From NCBI GenBank assembly GCA_024734495.1, contig JALMQS010000187.1:17298455-17362454 (forward strand): a DNA stretch of 64,000 nucleotides. Reading direction: 5' to 3'. Position 1 is the first letter of the stretch; the number at the start of each line of letters is the position of its first letter. Positions 9,818 through 21,000 of this stretch are shown piece after piece. The translations under genes and the position numbers were made by a program. The notes beneath the pieces were generated by a model. The model was not told the origin of the DNA and ran no database searches. It saw nothing but the letters and a program-made list of their open reading frames with translations. The stretch is from Forficula auricularia (lineage: Eukaryota; Arthropoda; Insecta; Dermaptera; Forficulidae).

Positions 9818-12800
9818 TTAATCTTTTATTTCAGTAGTCATAATTTTTTCTTTAACTTTTTCTAATAATTTTGACCCTTTTTTCTTTTTTCTTTCTTCTT
9901 TGGCTAATTTTCTCTCTGCCTTTTCTTTTTTATCCAACAATTCTTTAAATCGTTCATCTTTAATATCTATTTTATATCCAATTTCTTTTCTAACTTCTTC
10001 AATTAGTCTTTCTTTTTTAAGCTAAAATAATAAACAAATTTTTTGTGTTAAAACTTAAGTGATGTGATTTGGAGTTTCAACTAAATGAAAAATAATACAT
10101 TCATTTGCTAATTTATTAGTCAATATTTAAATTTTATTAATAAAATCAATTTAAAATAAAATAATTATTATTATGTTTGAAAGATATTAATTATAAATGC
10201 TTTTTTATTAGTAAAAAATTGTAAATATTTTATTGGTTCAATTCAAATATTTACAATTTTTTACTCATAATAAGTATTTCAATTAGAATCTTTTTAAACT
10301 TAACAATAATGTAATCGGTATATTGCGAGAACACTTGGTTCTATCAATTTTTTTTTTAGCAAATAATATAGAGAAATAGATTGACCAGTTTAATAAAGTA
10401 TTAGATAAATCTGAATGGGTCTGAGCAGTGGCGCAACCAGGATTTTGTCCTGGGAGGGGCTAATACACACTCATACATACTTATATATATTAGGGTGGCC
10501 CTTATTTTGGGTATTTTCGAATTTTTACGCTCGCAGGGACTCATATGGTTCGAAATAAATAAACAAATATCTTCCAAGTTTCAAGTCTCTATCTCAATTT
10601 TTACCTGTGCCTCAGTGCGATGCAAGTTTCTCATCTAAATAACATGGGGTTTTTGGCATTGAACAATCAATTTTTTATTCCGGCCAGAGTAATATTTCAA
10701 AAAATTTAAAACTCTGTAGACTTTACCCTTATAATAGTAGCTATCCTTCAGAGTTTTTTTCAGATTTTTAGTTATTATAATTTTGGAGTTACAGCTAGAT
10801 AAAATACTGCCATATCTTAGTGTTAGTAAGTTATAGACTCCAAAATTATAATAGCTACAAATCTGTAAAAATTCTGAAGGGTAGTTACTATTATAAGGAT
10901 AATGTCTAGAGAGTTTCAAATTTTTTTATCCATTGCTTTGGCCCGAATAAATTGATCGTTCAATGCCAAAAGCCCCATGTTGTTTAGATGGGAAACTTGC
11001 ATCGCTCTGAGGCACAGGTTAAAATTGAGATAGGGGTTGAAACTTGGGGGATATTTTTTTTATTTATTTCGAACCATATGAGCCCCTGCGAGCGTAAAAA
11101 TTGAAAATACCAAAATAAGGGCCACTCCTAATATATATATATATATATGGTATATAATAAACATTTTCGTAAAATGCCAAAATAATATTTTTGACAATTT
11201 CAAAGTTAAATAATTTATATAATAAATCTAAAGAATTGAGCATCTTTTTTTTGAAAAATAGATGGAATTTTTTCAAAAATCAATTCGACGGTATTTTCTA
11301 CTAAAATCTTAAATTTTTGACCTTAAAATTTAAATTCTTTCTCAATTAAATCATTTAATTTAATATTATATTCCAAAGTCTTGTCTTTAAATTATTAAAC
11401 TTTTCATTTTTTTTCTTTGTTTTGGGAGGGGGAGCTTCAGTCCCCTTAGCCTCCCGGTTGCGCCACTGGACCTGAGGATGTTATTATATAATAACGAAAG
11501 CTTGGCAAAAGTGGTAGGGAATTGGTTTTTCTTTTTCTACTACATTACAAGACCAAAGATTCAGATTTACCGTATTCATTGATTTTATTATTTTAAATAT
11601 TTATTCTTTTTGTTTTAATAAAATTGATCTATTTATTAACTCAACAAAAGAATGTTTTTTCATAAGAATAAATTGAGTGTTCTCAGTTTGATATAAATAA
11701 ATATAAACTCATTTGCATACACACATATACATATATATATATATATATACCGGGTGAGTTTTTATCTTGAGACAGTCTTATAACTCAAAAACAGTGCATT
11801 ATTTGAAAAAAAGTTTCAAATAAAAGTTTATTTATATCTAGGGGGAAACTAAACTACACTATTGTTTGTCGACCTAGAACAAGCTTTCAAGGGTATTTTA
11901 AGGTCAAGTTCTGTTTTTTAAATGGTAACCTATATTTTTCTTTACATTAGCTAGATTTACAAAAAAAAACTGAACAACTTTCATAAGAACTATTTTTATA
12001 CGACATCAAATAAAAAAATATTAAATCAATTAGATCTAAAAAATATCCAAATAATAATTATTCTTAACAATTATTCAACTTAATAATCAAATAATAATGA
12101 TCAAATATTTAATTACTAAATAAATAATTTAATAATAATTAATAATTTTCCGACAATGTTCTGTGATATTCCAGAGTGTATCGCAGAAACATCTTTCTTC
12201 AACAAAAAAATGCTCAATTTTTATTATGGTATTACAATAAAATTATCTACTGAATTGACACTAGAAATAAACTTTTTTAAGATCAAGAATTTTAACTAGT
12301 TCTATTAAGTAGAAAATAATCTCTTAAATCTGAGTATAACGAAGTTTTAAGATCATTATAAACACTTATTTTGATTGTTGTGACTTTTCGATTTAATGAT
12401 TATTTATTTAATGATTATTATTGATAATTAAGTTAAATAATTGTTAAAAATAGTTATTAAGGTTTTTTTTGAGATCTAATTGATTCATGTATTTTGTTTA
12501 TTTGATGTCGTATAAAAAAATAGTTCATGTGAAAGTTATTCAGTTTTTTTTGTAAATTAAGTAAACGTATAGAAAAATATAGGGTTCCATTTAAAAACCA
12601 GAACTTGTCATTGAAATACCCATGAAAGCTTGCTCTACGTCGACAAACAATAGAGTAGTTTAGTTACCCCCTTGATATAAATAAACTTTTATTTGAAACT
12701 TTTTTTCCATAATGCAGTTTTTGAGTTATAAGACTGTCTCAAGATAAAAAACTCACCCGGTATAATTCCATTTATTTGAGACTATAGTTTCGATGGCTTC

Positions 12801-15800
12801 TTCTTCACTTTCAATATTTATATTTGACTTTTTTATTTTATGATTAAACCGTAATTGAATACCTTTTTCCATACTCACTATGATAGTGCACTGTTTCTCA
12901 ACATTTTTGTATATACTTAAATACCTAAAGGCGCAACATTTTATTATCGGAATGTATTTTTGCTCATTTTATTATTGTCTTTGTATTAATAAATGGTGTT
13001 TTCTTCCCCGCTCCCTTCTAATATATCGCGACCCTCAGGTTGAGAACAGTTAGTGTAGTGAATTGCCTCTGGTAATATCTGAACAGGTATTCAATTATGG
13101 CTAATGCCCAAATAAACAATAATCAAGTCGGACAGGATAGCGAGGGTACCTTAATCTTCACAAATACTTGAGATATCGAATTCGTTCTTAGTTGTCGGTT
13201 GATAAGGTGAGAATGAGAGAATTTGGGATATTTTTTCATAGTTTTAAATCAAGCGATTTCCAAACGCTGACAGGTATAAAAATCACCTAATTTGGACTCC
13301 CTGAGACTGTCATTTCATATCGAAATAAATTTAAAAAAATCCTACTTAAAAAGGTTTCCACTCATCCCATGAAATATTTTTTTATTTTGGACTCCACCAA
13401 AAATTCAACCCTTCGCAAAATAATGATTCGATTAAAATTTTTAATTTCGTGGAAAATTAATACATATGGCTTGTAAATTTCAAGTTTGTATCTTTTTTAG
13501 TTTACGAGCAATAATTCTTTGTCAGACAGGCAGTGTAGCGACACTAATAGGATCCCGTTTTACTTTTTAAACGGAACTCTTAAAAATGATATCAACATAA
13601 TAATTCAACGAGGGGTGAACCGAGATTAGAATTAGGTGTACACGTCTTTGGAACTGTGTGGAATTATTTTGGAATTCATTAGATAATGCCCCTACATCTG
13701 TTGATCCTTCTACTTGGAAATGGAAGTAGGTGTACACAATATTAGGTCGCGGTTCACCCCTCGTAATTCAATAAAGAATAATGTATTGCAATTTAAAATG
13801 CATTTTTTTTAATTTATACCAAATTAAACTGTTTTTATAATAATAAAAAAAGCATTTCAAAAAATATTTATTTATTGTAGGTCGTAAACTAAGATTGAAA
13901 TTTTCATTTCATTTTCCCCGAAATCAAAAATCGTATTAAAATTTTAATCGAATGATTATTTTGGAGACGCTCTTTTTTAGAGAGTCAATATATATGGTAT
14001 ATATATTTTTTAGTCATGAGTTTTGAGATATCTATGTAAATATCTCTTTGGGTAGAATTAATCTAATTTTTCAAGTTTGTATCTTATTTAGTTTATGAAC
14101 TAAAATACTCCGATAGAATGTCAGATATTATGGTGACCCAAAAAAGTCAAATATAAAATATATATATATAATAAGATAAAGATAAAGACAGAGCCTTAGA
14201 AACTATATTTATATATTTGTACGTGTGTATCTACATTTATACACTCTAATTTATTATAATAAATTTAATAGCTCGGCTACTCTTAGCAGAAAAACCTTTA
14301 AAATTTTCAAATTTTATTTTTCATTTAATTGTAAAAAAAAAAAAATATCAAAAACATTTACCCTAGTAGCTTCAGCAGCTTCTGCCTTTTTGGCAATATT
14401 AGCTTTCAAATTGTCTTTCCATAGTTCAAGTTTCTCCATCTTCGCTAAGATTTCCTCCTCTCTATATTAAAAATAAGAAAAAAATAAAAGTGAGTACATA
14501 TTTTGAAATAAATTGTTGAGTGTTTATGTATTAAATCAGTGTTTCTCAACCTGTGTTCCGCGGCTCACAAGTGTGCCCTGAGAGATTGTCAAATGTGCCG
14601 TAAGGGTTTTTGACAAATATTATAAAAATATTTTTAAATTAATTTATAAGATCTTAGGAAATTGGATAAATAAATTGAATTCAGAGTTTTATATTGAAAA
14701 AGACGAACGTTTCATCACTATATCTGTGACTTCTTCAGCGACTTATTCTTCAACTCAATTAATTGCCTGATATTATTATAGGAAACATTCTATCTTTTTT
14801 AATTTATTTTATTCTTAAACACATTAATTTTTCATCACAGTTAAAACAGAGAACCACAGAAAGAACAATTGTGTTGAAGAATAAGTCGCTGAAGAAGTCG
14901 CAAATATAGTGACGAAACGTCCGTCTTATTCAATATAAAACTCTGAAATCAATTTATTTATTCAATTTCTTAAGATCTTGTAAATTAATTAAATTATGGA
15001 TACGATTAACCAAAAAATATTTTTAAATTTAGTTTGTGTGCCGCAAATAATTCCAGATATTTTTAGTGCCGTCAACCAAAAAAGGTTGAAAAACACTGTA
15101 TTAAATGAATAGTTCATTATAAATAAAAAAAATCATAAAACGATTATTAAATATTCAAACGTTTCAGGAGAATTTCTCCCTTTATCAATGAAATTTTTTA
15201 GAACGTAGTTGCTTATTTGAAATTAATAAGGCAACTAAACATGGATATTTTGAAAAATCCGAGGATGTTACACATTGCCTTGGAAATAAAGATTACCTTA
15301 GGCTTGGATAATAATACAAATACAAAATATTTACGGAAAAGAAATTCTTTATAAAAGTTGTGAATAAAGAATGTAATTTAGAAAAAGATTAATTTTAGAA
15401 ATGATCGAAATAACAAAAATTCAATTATAGTAACAAAAGGTCGGATATGAATTGTTTTTCTGAAATATCGGGATTTTATTGAAAAAAATAAAACTGGTCA
15501 CTCTAAATACGATTCGTTTAGAAAGCAACCAGGTTATTACTATATATAAGGTGACCAACTTTTTTACAATGAAAAGGAGGACACAAATTAATTGAAGAAA
15601 AATATATCGTAAAGAAAAGAAATATTTTATTCATTGCACAATAATAAACTATAATATGATAAAAGCATAGGAAAAATCGAGGGGTGAACCGCGATTGGAA
15701 TTAGGTGTACACGTCTTTGGAATTCATTAGATAATGCCCCTTCATCTATTGTCTTCTGCTTGGAAATGAAAGTGGAAGTAGGTGTACACATTAGGTCGCG

Positions 15801-18800
15801 GTTCACCCCTCGGTAAAAACATTTGTAGCATTTTATATTGTAATTATGTGGCATGCCCATTAATTTTTATTTAAATGAGTACCTAATTTTCCATTGAATG
15901 AATATTTTTTGTCAATGTATCATCTCTTAACAATATATTGCAAATATCTGAACAAGGAATGTCTTCATTTTGAATTTATCTATAATATCTATATAATCTC
16001 GATTGAATATGAAGACTTACAGATTAGTCTTCAAATATCGAAAAGGAGGACATGTAAGAGGACACTTTTCGGGCGAGGACAGAGCTTACAAAAGAAGGAC
16101 TGTCCTCCCTAAAGGAGGACGATTGGTCACCTTACTATACACTAATATAATATATGAAAAGAATTTACCTACATCTAATCAGGTCAATCAGGAAACTATA
16201 TTCTCATATATAATTGAAAAGATTCAGTTTGCCGAGATTAGCAGAGTTAATGATTCATAAGGAGAAATCTGACTGATGAACATATAATATAAATAAATAT
16301 AAATCTTTTATAAAACATCTAGAAACTTTTATTAAAAATCCAGAAGTTTCAGAAGAAATATATATAGAAAGGCAACGGAAAACCACTCATGTGAAGAATT
16401 TCAAATATCAAATCCGTACAACATTTTTATTAATTTTTATAATTAGGTATCGGCTAAATACACAATTAAGTATATCTATAACGGACATATTTTTACATCG
16501 ATTACATCGCCAAACGCCTCCAACGCTGGACTTTTGGTGTATTTACAGCAGGTCAAGTCAGAATATTCCAAATTCGTTTGTGACCTGAAATTCCTTTTAA
16601 AACTGGCTTTTATTTCTGATTTATTCGAGCATTTAAATACGAGGATGGTTTGATAAGTCGGTGACTTTTTGAATTTTCCGCACAGTAACTTTAAATTCAA
16701 CACTGCTCCCGTCAACTGGCGTCTATTAATAGACTACTATACAATTTTGAGCAAGCTGCGTAATTTAGTTTGTGTTTGACAGCCATTGAAAGTAGACAAC
16801 CTCGTGAATTTTTACGAAAATGGAAAAAAGTGAATTTCCTGTGCTGATTAAGCATTATTTCTTGCGCAAAAAAAACCATCACCGAATCAAGGAAAGACTT
16901 GATAAATACTATGGGGACTCTGCACCATCAATTTCAATGATTAATAAGTGAAAAGTTTTTGTTTTGCCGAGAGTAGCAGAGTTGTTGATTCACAAAGAGA
17001 AACGAAGAAGGGTTGTCCTCTGCTTGATGCAAATAAACATACACACATATATATCGAGATGATATATCTGTATATATATTATTTATTTGTTTGACAGGTC
17101 ATCACCTAAAATCTTTCAAGATTAGCATTTTTTAATCTCAAGAAACATTTTCGGGTAAAAAGCTAAAATTGGGAGCATTCTATTTGCGTACTAATTTTCA
17201 GCTCATCAACTAAAACCATTCAAGATTAGCATTTTGTACTCTCAGGAAACGTTTACAGTTTAAAAAGGTATAATTTAATATGTAAAATATGCATGGTTTT
17301 ATAGAAATTCTGAATTTGATTTGAAAAAGTTTGATTTTGATTTTTAAAATACTGAATTTGATATGGAAAAGTCTGAATTTGAAGTTAAAAACCTATTTAT
17401 GCCTGGCATGGAAATTGTCTTGCAGAATTTGAAAGAAGAATTGTGCCATTATTTCTCGATGCAAAAACTATCAGAGAACACTGGGCAAAAGTGGATCATA
17501 AATTCGTTTTTAAATGCAGCCATAGATGAGGAAGTTTGGGAACCAACCTAAAAGAAAATCAGCTGGAATTATCTGCCGATGGAATGTGGCACTTAGAATT
17601 CAAGTCTATCAATTTGGATACGTCCTTTAATTAACATTTTCTTAATAAAAATATATTTTGAAACTTTTTTTTTTCTTTAATACTGAGGCTTCGCGACCCC
17701 CTTATACAGGTTGAAAAACTGGTATATATAGTCAACCTTAAGAAAAAGACAAGAATTCGCAAAAACCTGATGCGAGTTATTGTTGTTTGAAAGTTTTTTA
17801 TATAGGAAGATTTATACATTAGTGATTATTAGACTTTTTTGAGGTTCATTAAATGATTTGATCACATTCGTGACTTTGGCATAGAAAATTTGTAAAAAAA
17901 AATTGGATTGAAAAATCAGAAAATTTGCCCATTCGTTGAATTTAGCATATAGGGGACGATATACACTCACGAGCAAAGAAATGCAATCACCTCCCTTGCG
18001 AGTATAAAATGTAATTTTCATTCTCAAATATAAATATAATAATATAATATATTTCCATTAGGTTATCATTCTAGTTTGTACAAAAAAAAAACGAGACAGG
18101 AACGCATCAAAATTAACCAAGAAAACCTAGGAGTTAAGGAATTACGCTACCTAGGAAGTAAAATAACATGGGATGGGAGGAGTGAAAGCGAAATTAAATC
18201 AAGAATTGCCCAAGCAAAAATGGGGTTTAATTCAAAATAAAAACTACTATGCTCCTCCTCAATCAGCTTAGAAAACAGGAAGTTGCTATTGAAGACATAT
18301 GTATGGAGCATAGCCGGGTGTGAAACCTGGACAATTAGAGAAGCGGAGAGAAAGAGATTAGAGGCTTTCGAAATGTGGTGCTACAGAAGAATGATGAATA
18401 TCAAAGGGATGGATAAAATTACAAATGAAGAAGTTCTTGGAAGAATCGGAGAAAGAAGAACTTTGTGGAAGAGTCTGAAGAAAAGAAGAGGTCAGATGAT
18501 GGGGCACACACTGAGACATAGGCGACTGCTTAGGGATATCTTGGAGGGGAGGTTGGAAGGCCCAGATCAGAATATTCCAACCAAATAATTGGGGATATGG
18601 GATGCGAGACATTTAGAGAGGTCAAACAGCTGACGGGGGACAGAGCCGAGGTGGAGACGGGTGGCTGCGTCAAACCAGTCTTAGGACTGTATACTCAATG
18701 ATAATGATAGGTTATCATTTATTTTATGCCTCCTCTACACTATGATCCAACTTGGGCCAATTCAAGCCAACGACAATGTGTAGGGGGGTTGGCTTGAATT

Positions 18801-19768
18801 GGTCATTGGTTGACGCTGTCAATGAGATTGGTGATGGTTGGCCTTCGGAGCGGTTTTTTCGATATATCAAAGAGGGCCAATGTTAAGCCATGAAAGTGCC
18901 CAGTGACTAGGTGTCGTTTCCACAAGGCCATAGACATTGGCCCAACTCTTGGATCACTGTGTGGAGGCACCGTCAAATTAACACTTTTTACTGATGGTCA
19001 ACATGTTTGGCTCACGTTGGGCCATAGTGTAGAGGGCCCACCCATTAAATGCTGAAAAATGAAACTTCTAGAAAAAATACTTAAATTTCTAATAAATTAC
19101 AAAGAAACATACAAATTATCATTGAATTGATGAAAAGAGAGTGATTCCATTTCTTTGCTCGTGAGTGTACTTAGTATATGTATAATATATTTATTTGCAT
19201 CAAGTAGAGTGATTATTTTTTCCTAAAGATTCAAAAACTCTGATACTTTCGGCAAGAAAACTAATTTCAATTTCAAAGGTTTTATCATTGTTTTTCATAA
19301 AGAACTGTATTAATTTAGTGAGGACATATTTTATTCGAATGCAAACAATAAAACCAACCTTTTATTTATTTTCTCTTCATTTTCAATTCTCTTCTTCTCT
19401 GTACTCTCTATCATTTCTTCTAATGATAATGGATATACAATTTTTTCACGCTCACTTGTTTTCCTTAATAAATCTCTGTTCGGCCAACATTGAGATTCAT
19501 CAAAATCAAAATTTGAACCAAAACGGCCATACAATTTTCGTTTACCTTTCAAGTTTTTGTATCGATCTAATTTAGAGACTTCGTCGGGGATGGTGTTATG
19601 ATGTAAGCTGAAATGTCTATTTCTCAAACCGGATTTATTTCTTAAATTTTCTCTTCGCGTTAATTCATCAACTTTTTCATCATTTATATCATCTTTGCTG
19701 TTTAAAGATAATCTTCTTAACGAACAAATATTAATTTGACGATATTTGTGCAAAGATTTTAATAACAT
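9818..19768 (-). CDS. GADD45GIP1: Mitochondrial ribosomal protein mL64 (GADD45GIP1/CRIF1)
   Basis: Three exons: 19359-19768, 14362-14461 and 9818-10021, with clean GT-AG borders and matching phases, giving 237 residues. Exon 1 begins MLLKSLHKYRQINICSLRRL, a basic N-terminus fit for mitochondrial import. It then has NLRNKSGLRNRH, KGKRKLYGRFG, CWPNRDLL and YPLSLEEMI, all hallmarks of the CRIF1 family. Exon 2 (KMEKLELWKDNLKANIAKKA) and exon 3 (LIEEVRKEIGYKIDIKDERF, then a Lys/Glu-rich helix) match the rest of the family. The protein belongs to the large subunit of the mitochondrial ribosome; the vertebrate form also has a reported nuclear role. Introns are about 4.9 and 4.3 kb and are filled with transposons, and the 3' UTR falls in a foldback element. 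Confidence 0.9.
10022..10428. other. mL64 intron 2, 3' part
   Basis: AT-rich, with a small inverted repeat at about 10210-10263 (TTGTAAATATTT and its complement). Nothing else was recognised. Confidence 0.4.
10429..11469. mobile_element. hAT-like MITE (CAGTGGCG ends) hosting a foldback
   Basis: The left end CAGTGGCGCAACCAGG and right end CCGGTTGCGCCACTG are inverted copies. Such CAGTGGCG ends recur at 20044, 23791, 29190 and 32134. The interior is mostly occupied by a second palindromic element. Confidence 0.65.
10493..11134. mobile_element. Nested foldback element
   Basis: Inverted ends TAGGGTGGCCCTTATTTTGG and CCAAAATAAGGGCCACTCCTA continue as a palindrome to the centre near 10815. The TA-rich flanks suggest Tc1/mariner-type insertion. 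No coding sequence is seen. Confidence 0.65.
11470..11747. other. mL64 intron spacer
   Basis: AT-rich spacer, with a short TA microsatellite next to the foldback that follows. No gene was recognised. Confidence 0.35.
11748..12762. mobile_element. Long palindromic foldback, short relative of 60.36-kb element
   Basis: Nearly perfect arms of about 450-500 bp begin ACCGGGTGAGTTTTTATCTTG and run to a centre near 12150-12200. The longer element at 60358-62135 shares these ends and still carries transposase-like pieces. The core here keeps a fragment similar to its C-terminal coding end (GTGATATTCCAGAGTGTATC). Confidence 0.75.
12765..12830 (-). repeat. Family P fragment with decayed hammerhead
   Basis: On the minus strand ATCGAAACTATAGTCTC is intact (stem III and the GTC triplet), but CTGATGA has become GTGAAGA. 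It abuts the right end of the foldback. Confidence 0.5.
12831..13608. other. mL64 intron 2, middle part
   Basis: No gene was recognised. About 13430-13590 carries a stretch (GACAGGCAGTGTAGCGACAC and neighbours) related to dispersed family R; similar text occurs near 14040-14110 and 49740-49810. Confidence 0.4.
13609..13763. mobile_element. Family A MITE, copy 1
   Basis: The ends CGAGGGGTGAACC and GGTTCACCCCTCG are inverted copies. TAATTCAA is duplicated exactly on both sides (8 bp), as hAT insertions do. Inner hairpin arms include AGGTGTACAC. It lies in mL64 intron 2. Confidence 0.9.
14696..14748 (-). ncRNA. Hammerhead ribozyme motif, minus arm
   Basis: On the minus strand: GAATAAGTCG, CTGAAGA (14738-14732), stem II GTCAC with GTGAT, GAAA, CGTT, then CGTCTTTTTC pairing back to the first strand as stem I. 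The cleavage triplet is GTT. It is in sense orientation within mL64 intron 1. Confidence 0.65.
14879..14931 (+). ncRNA. Hammerhead ribozyme motif, plus arm
   Basis: GAATAAGTCG (14879-14888), CTGAAGA (14889-14895), stem II GTCGC with GTGAC, GAAA (14914-14917), CGTC (C17 at 14921), CGTCTTATTC (14922-14931). The stem I strands pair at 9 of 10 positions. Stem II differs from the minus arm yet stays paired (G-U against A-U). Stem III is only ACGT, so a dimer may be needed for activity. Confidence 0.72.
15107..15677. other. mL64 intron 1, spacer
   Basis: AT-rich, with no recognised gene. The last part (about 15545-15640) shares wording with about 16030-16135 (GGTGACCAA, AAGGAGGAC), which suggests a small interrupted repeat around the following MITE. 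Confidence 0.35.
15678..15812. mobile_element. Family A MITE, copy 2
   Basis: Same inverted ends as the other copies. The flanks GGAAAAAT and GTAAAAAC are an imperfect 8-bp duplication, so this is probably an older insertion. Confidence 0.85.
15813..16639. other. mL64 intron 1 spacer with small repeats
   Basis: About 16040-16140 mirrors text near 15545-15640 and may be the far end of a broken MITE. A family P scrap (GCCGAGATTAGCAGAGTTAA) lies near 16231. No host exon was recognised. Confidence 0.3.
16640..16956 (+). pseudogene. DD34D mariner 5' end remnant
   Basis: After a terminus-like GGTTTGATAAGTCGG, a frame from about 16820 reads MEKSEFPVLIKHYF, and later LDKYYGDSAPSISMINK. This is the N-terminal helix-turn-helix start of a mariner transposase. 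The frame stops at about 16950, where a family P repeat begins, so the remainder is lost. Confidence 0.65.
16957..17100 (-). repeat. Family P fragment
   Basis: Shares TTTGCCGAGAGTAGCAGA, CTCTGCTTGATGCAAATAAA and the ATATATCTG stretch with the other copies. It stops at TTATTTGTTTGA, just before the hammerhead, which is absent. Confidence 0.65.
17330..17725 (+). pseudogene. hAT (ZBED5/FAM200-like) transposase C-terminal scrap
   Basis: Frame 17363-17551 (EEL, then WIINSFLNAAIDEE) is weakly like the region before the dimerisation domain of ZBED5/FAM200-type hAT transposases. The GCGACCCC and GGTTGAAAAACTGG stretch near 17690-17720 resembles a hAT end. The call is tentative. Confidence 0.4.
18071..18708 (+). 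pseudogene. LINE 3' end (RTE/CR1-type RT C-terminus)
   Basis: Frames read ELRYLGSKITWDGRSESEI, CETWTIREAERKRLEAFEM, WCYRRMMNIKGMDKITNEEV and LGRIGERRTLW, the C-terminal region of a non-LTR reverse transcriptase. The 3' tail is a short ATGATA-like repeat. AGGTTATCATT (11 bp) is duplicated at both edges, marking the insertion. A stop near 18238 breaks the frame. A reversed relative lies at 63138-63570. Confidence 0.75.
18728..19038. mobile_element. MITE with CCTCTACACTATG ends
   Basis: CCTCTACACTATG (18732 on) and its complement (ending about 19035) are inverted. The first 65 bases also hold a small palindrome around CAATTCAAGCCAAC and GTTGGCTTGAATTG. Confidence 0.6.
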
Positions 19769-19994
19769 AATAGGATAGAGTGAACTAGAAATTTAAACTA
19801 AATTAAAGTGATTGATATAATCTCCTTCTTCTTTTTTTTAAGTTGGTTAGGGTTAAAAAAGAAATTATCCACTCACAGGCAGAGAGTATAGAAATTAGAG
19901 AGCTGCAACTCAATGTGCGGTTCCAATCTTTATGGTGACGTCACAAGCCGGCAGCCATTGCGGAGGTAAAATTAAAAGGCGGGAAACGCTTAAA
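19769..19994. promoter_or_regulatory. Upstream region of mL64
   Basis: This segment precedes the mL64 start codon and should hold its promoter. No TATA box is evident, as expected for a housekeeping gene. The location is inferred from position only. Confidence 0.3.
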
Positions 19995-21000
19995 AAATAA
20001 CATTAGTATTAGGAATCTATGGCAGTTACGCAGATGATAGCACCAGTGGCGTAGCTTGTTCTAAACGGGCCCGGTATCAAAATTTGTCGGCGGGTCCCTT
20101 CTACCCGACTTCGCGGCGAATATTTGCTTACACACGTCGGGTCCATTGTATCATTGATACGAACGATACGGCGGTAGCTAAGCCCCTGGATAGCACCCTC
20201 CATAACGCTCAATCTTTACAAAACAATCGCGCAAATCTAGCTTCCTCGATAAATTTAAATTTCATCAGGCTTAAAATTTGGGGACCTCACAACTTTGTAA
20301 ACTTTAATGGTGGCAAAACGCAATGCTGTCTAATTTAGATAGGAACTTTCCTGACATTTCCTTTGATTCGAGCTCATTGGAATTCCAAAATATCAATGTT
20401 GGTTGTCACCTTGGGTTCCGACCTTTCTTGGAATGACCATATATTATCTCATTAGCTAAAGCATGTAAGCTTGGCTTTCTTTTCAGGACCAAATGATTTT
20501 TCACCCCTACTCAACTTCTTACCTTATTCAAGGCTCAAATTCACCCTGTCTCGAATATTGCTCGCATTTGTGGAGAGGAACTTCCAAGCACTCTCTTGCT
20601 ACCTTGGATGCAATTCAGAGGAGTGCTGTCGACTGATAGGAGATCCAACACTAACTGACATTCTCGACTTCTTAGCCCATCGTGGATCTGTCTCCACCCT
20701 TTCCCTTTTATATAGATATTACCACGGCTTTTTTTCCGACGAAATAGTCAATAATTCCTCCAAAGGCTTCATTTGCGCGAAATACGCTATTTTCCAAGAT
20801 TCAACACCCTTACGCGCTTAAATTAGATCAATATCTTGAAAATTCTAAAATTAGATTAATGATAGACTTTTCAAGCACTTGAACTGGTGTCCAAAATTCA
20901 GATGAGATAATTTCATTAAAAATGCAGAATCTAGATGGTTTCAACCAGAAATTCTCTTTCGATAAACCATTCAATCACCAAAGGTTATTTAGGAAAAGTT
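19995..21000 (+). pseudogene. CR1-like LINE reverse transcriptase remnant
   Basis: The frame around a MITE insertion reads GSYADDST across the insertion, i.e. the RT catalytic box. It is followed by HNAQSLQNNRANLASSI, then TLGSDLSWNDHI and LYRYYHGFFSDEI, all typical of CR1-like elements. Stops and frameshifts are frequent. Related pieces lie at 52990-53400 and 54395-54960 (minus). Confidence 0.7.
20044..20188. mobile_element. hAT MITE inside LINE RT active-site box
   Basis: Ends CAGTGGCGTAGCTTG and (inverted) CAGGGGCTTAGCTAC. GATAGCAC is duplicated exactly (20036-20043 and 20189-20196). Removing it and one duplicate restores an uninterrupted YADDST reading. Confidence 0.85.

Larger units (their letters stand above)
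14537..15098. mobile_element. hAT MITE with perfect 8-bp TSD
   Basis: Ends CAGTGTTTCTCAACC and GGTTGAAAAACACTG; TATTAAAT is duplicated on both sides. It carries a nested palindrome (about 14680-14950) that holds two hammerhead motifs. Confidence 0.85.
17964..19167. mobile_element. Tc1/mariner-type termini around nested insertions
   Basis: CACTCACGAGCAAAGAAATG (17964 on) and its complement (ending 19167) are flanked by TA. A single related terminus occurs at about 46557. No transposase remains: the interior holds a LINE 3' end and a MITE inserted one beside the other. Confidence 0.65.

Noticed and set aside
17631..18027. Minus frames upstream of the LINE
   Set aside because: No similarity or splice context; they overlap transposon termini.
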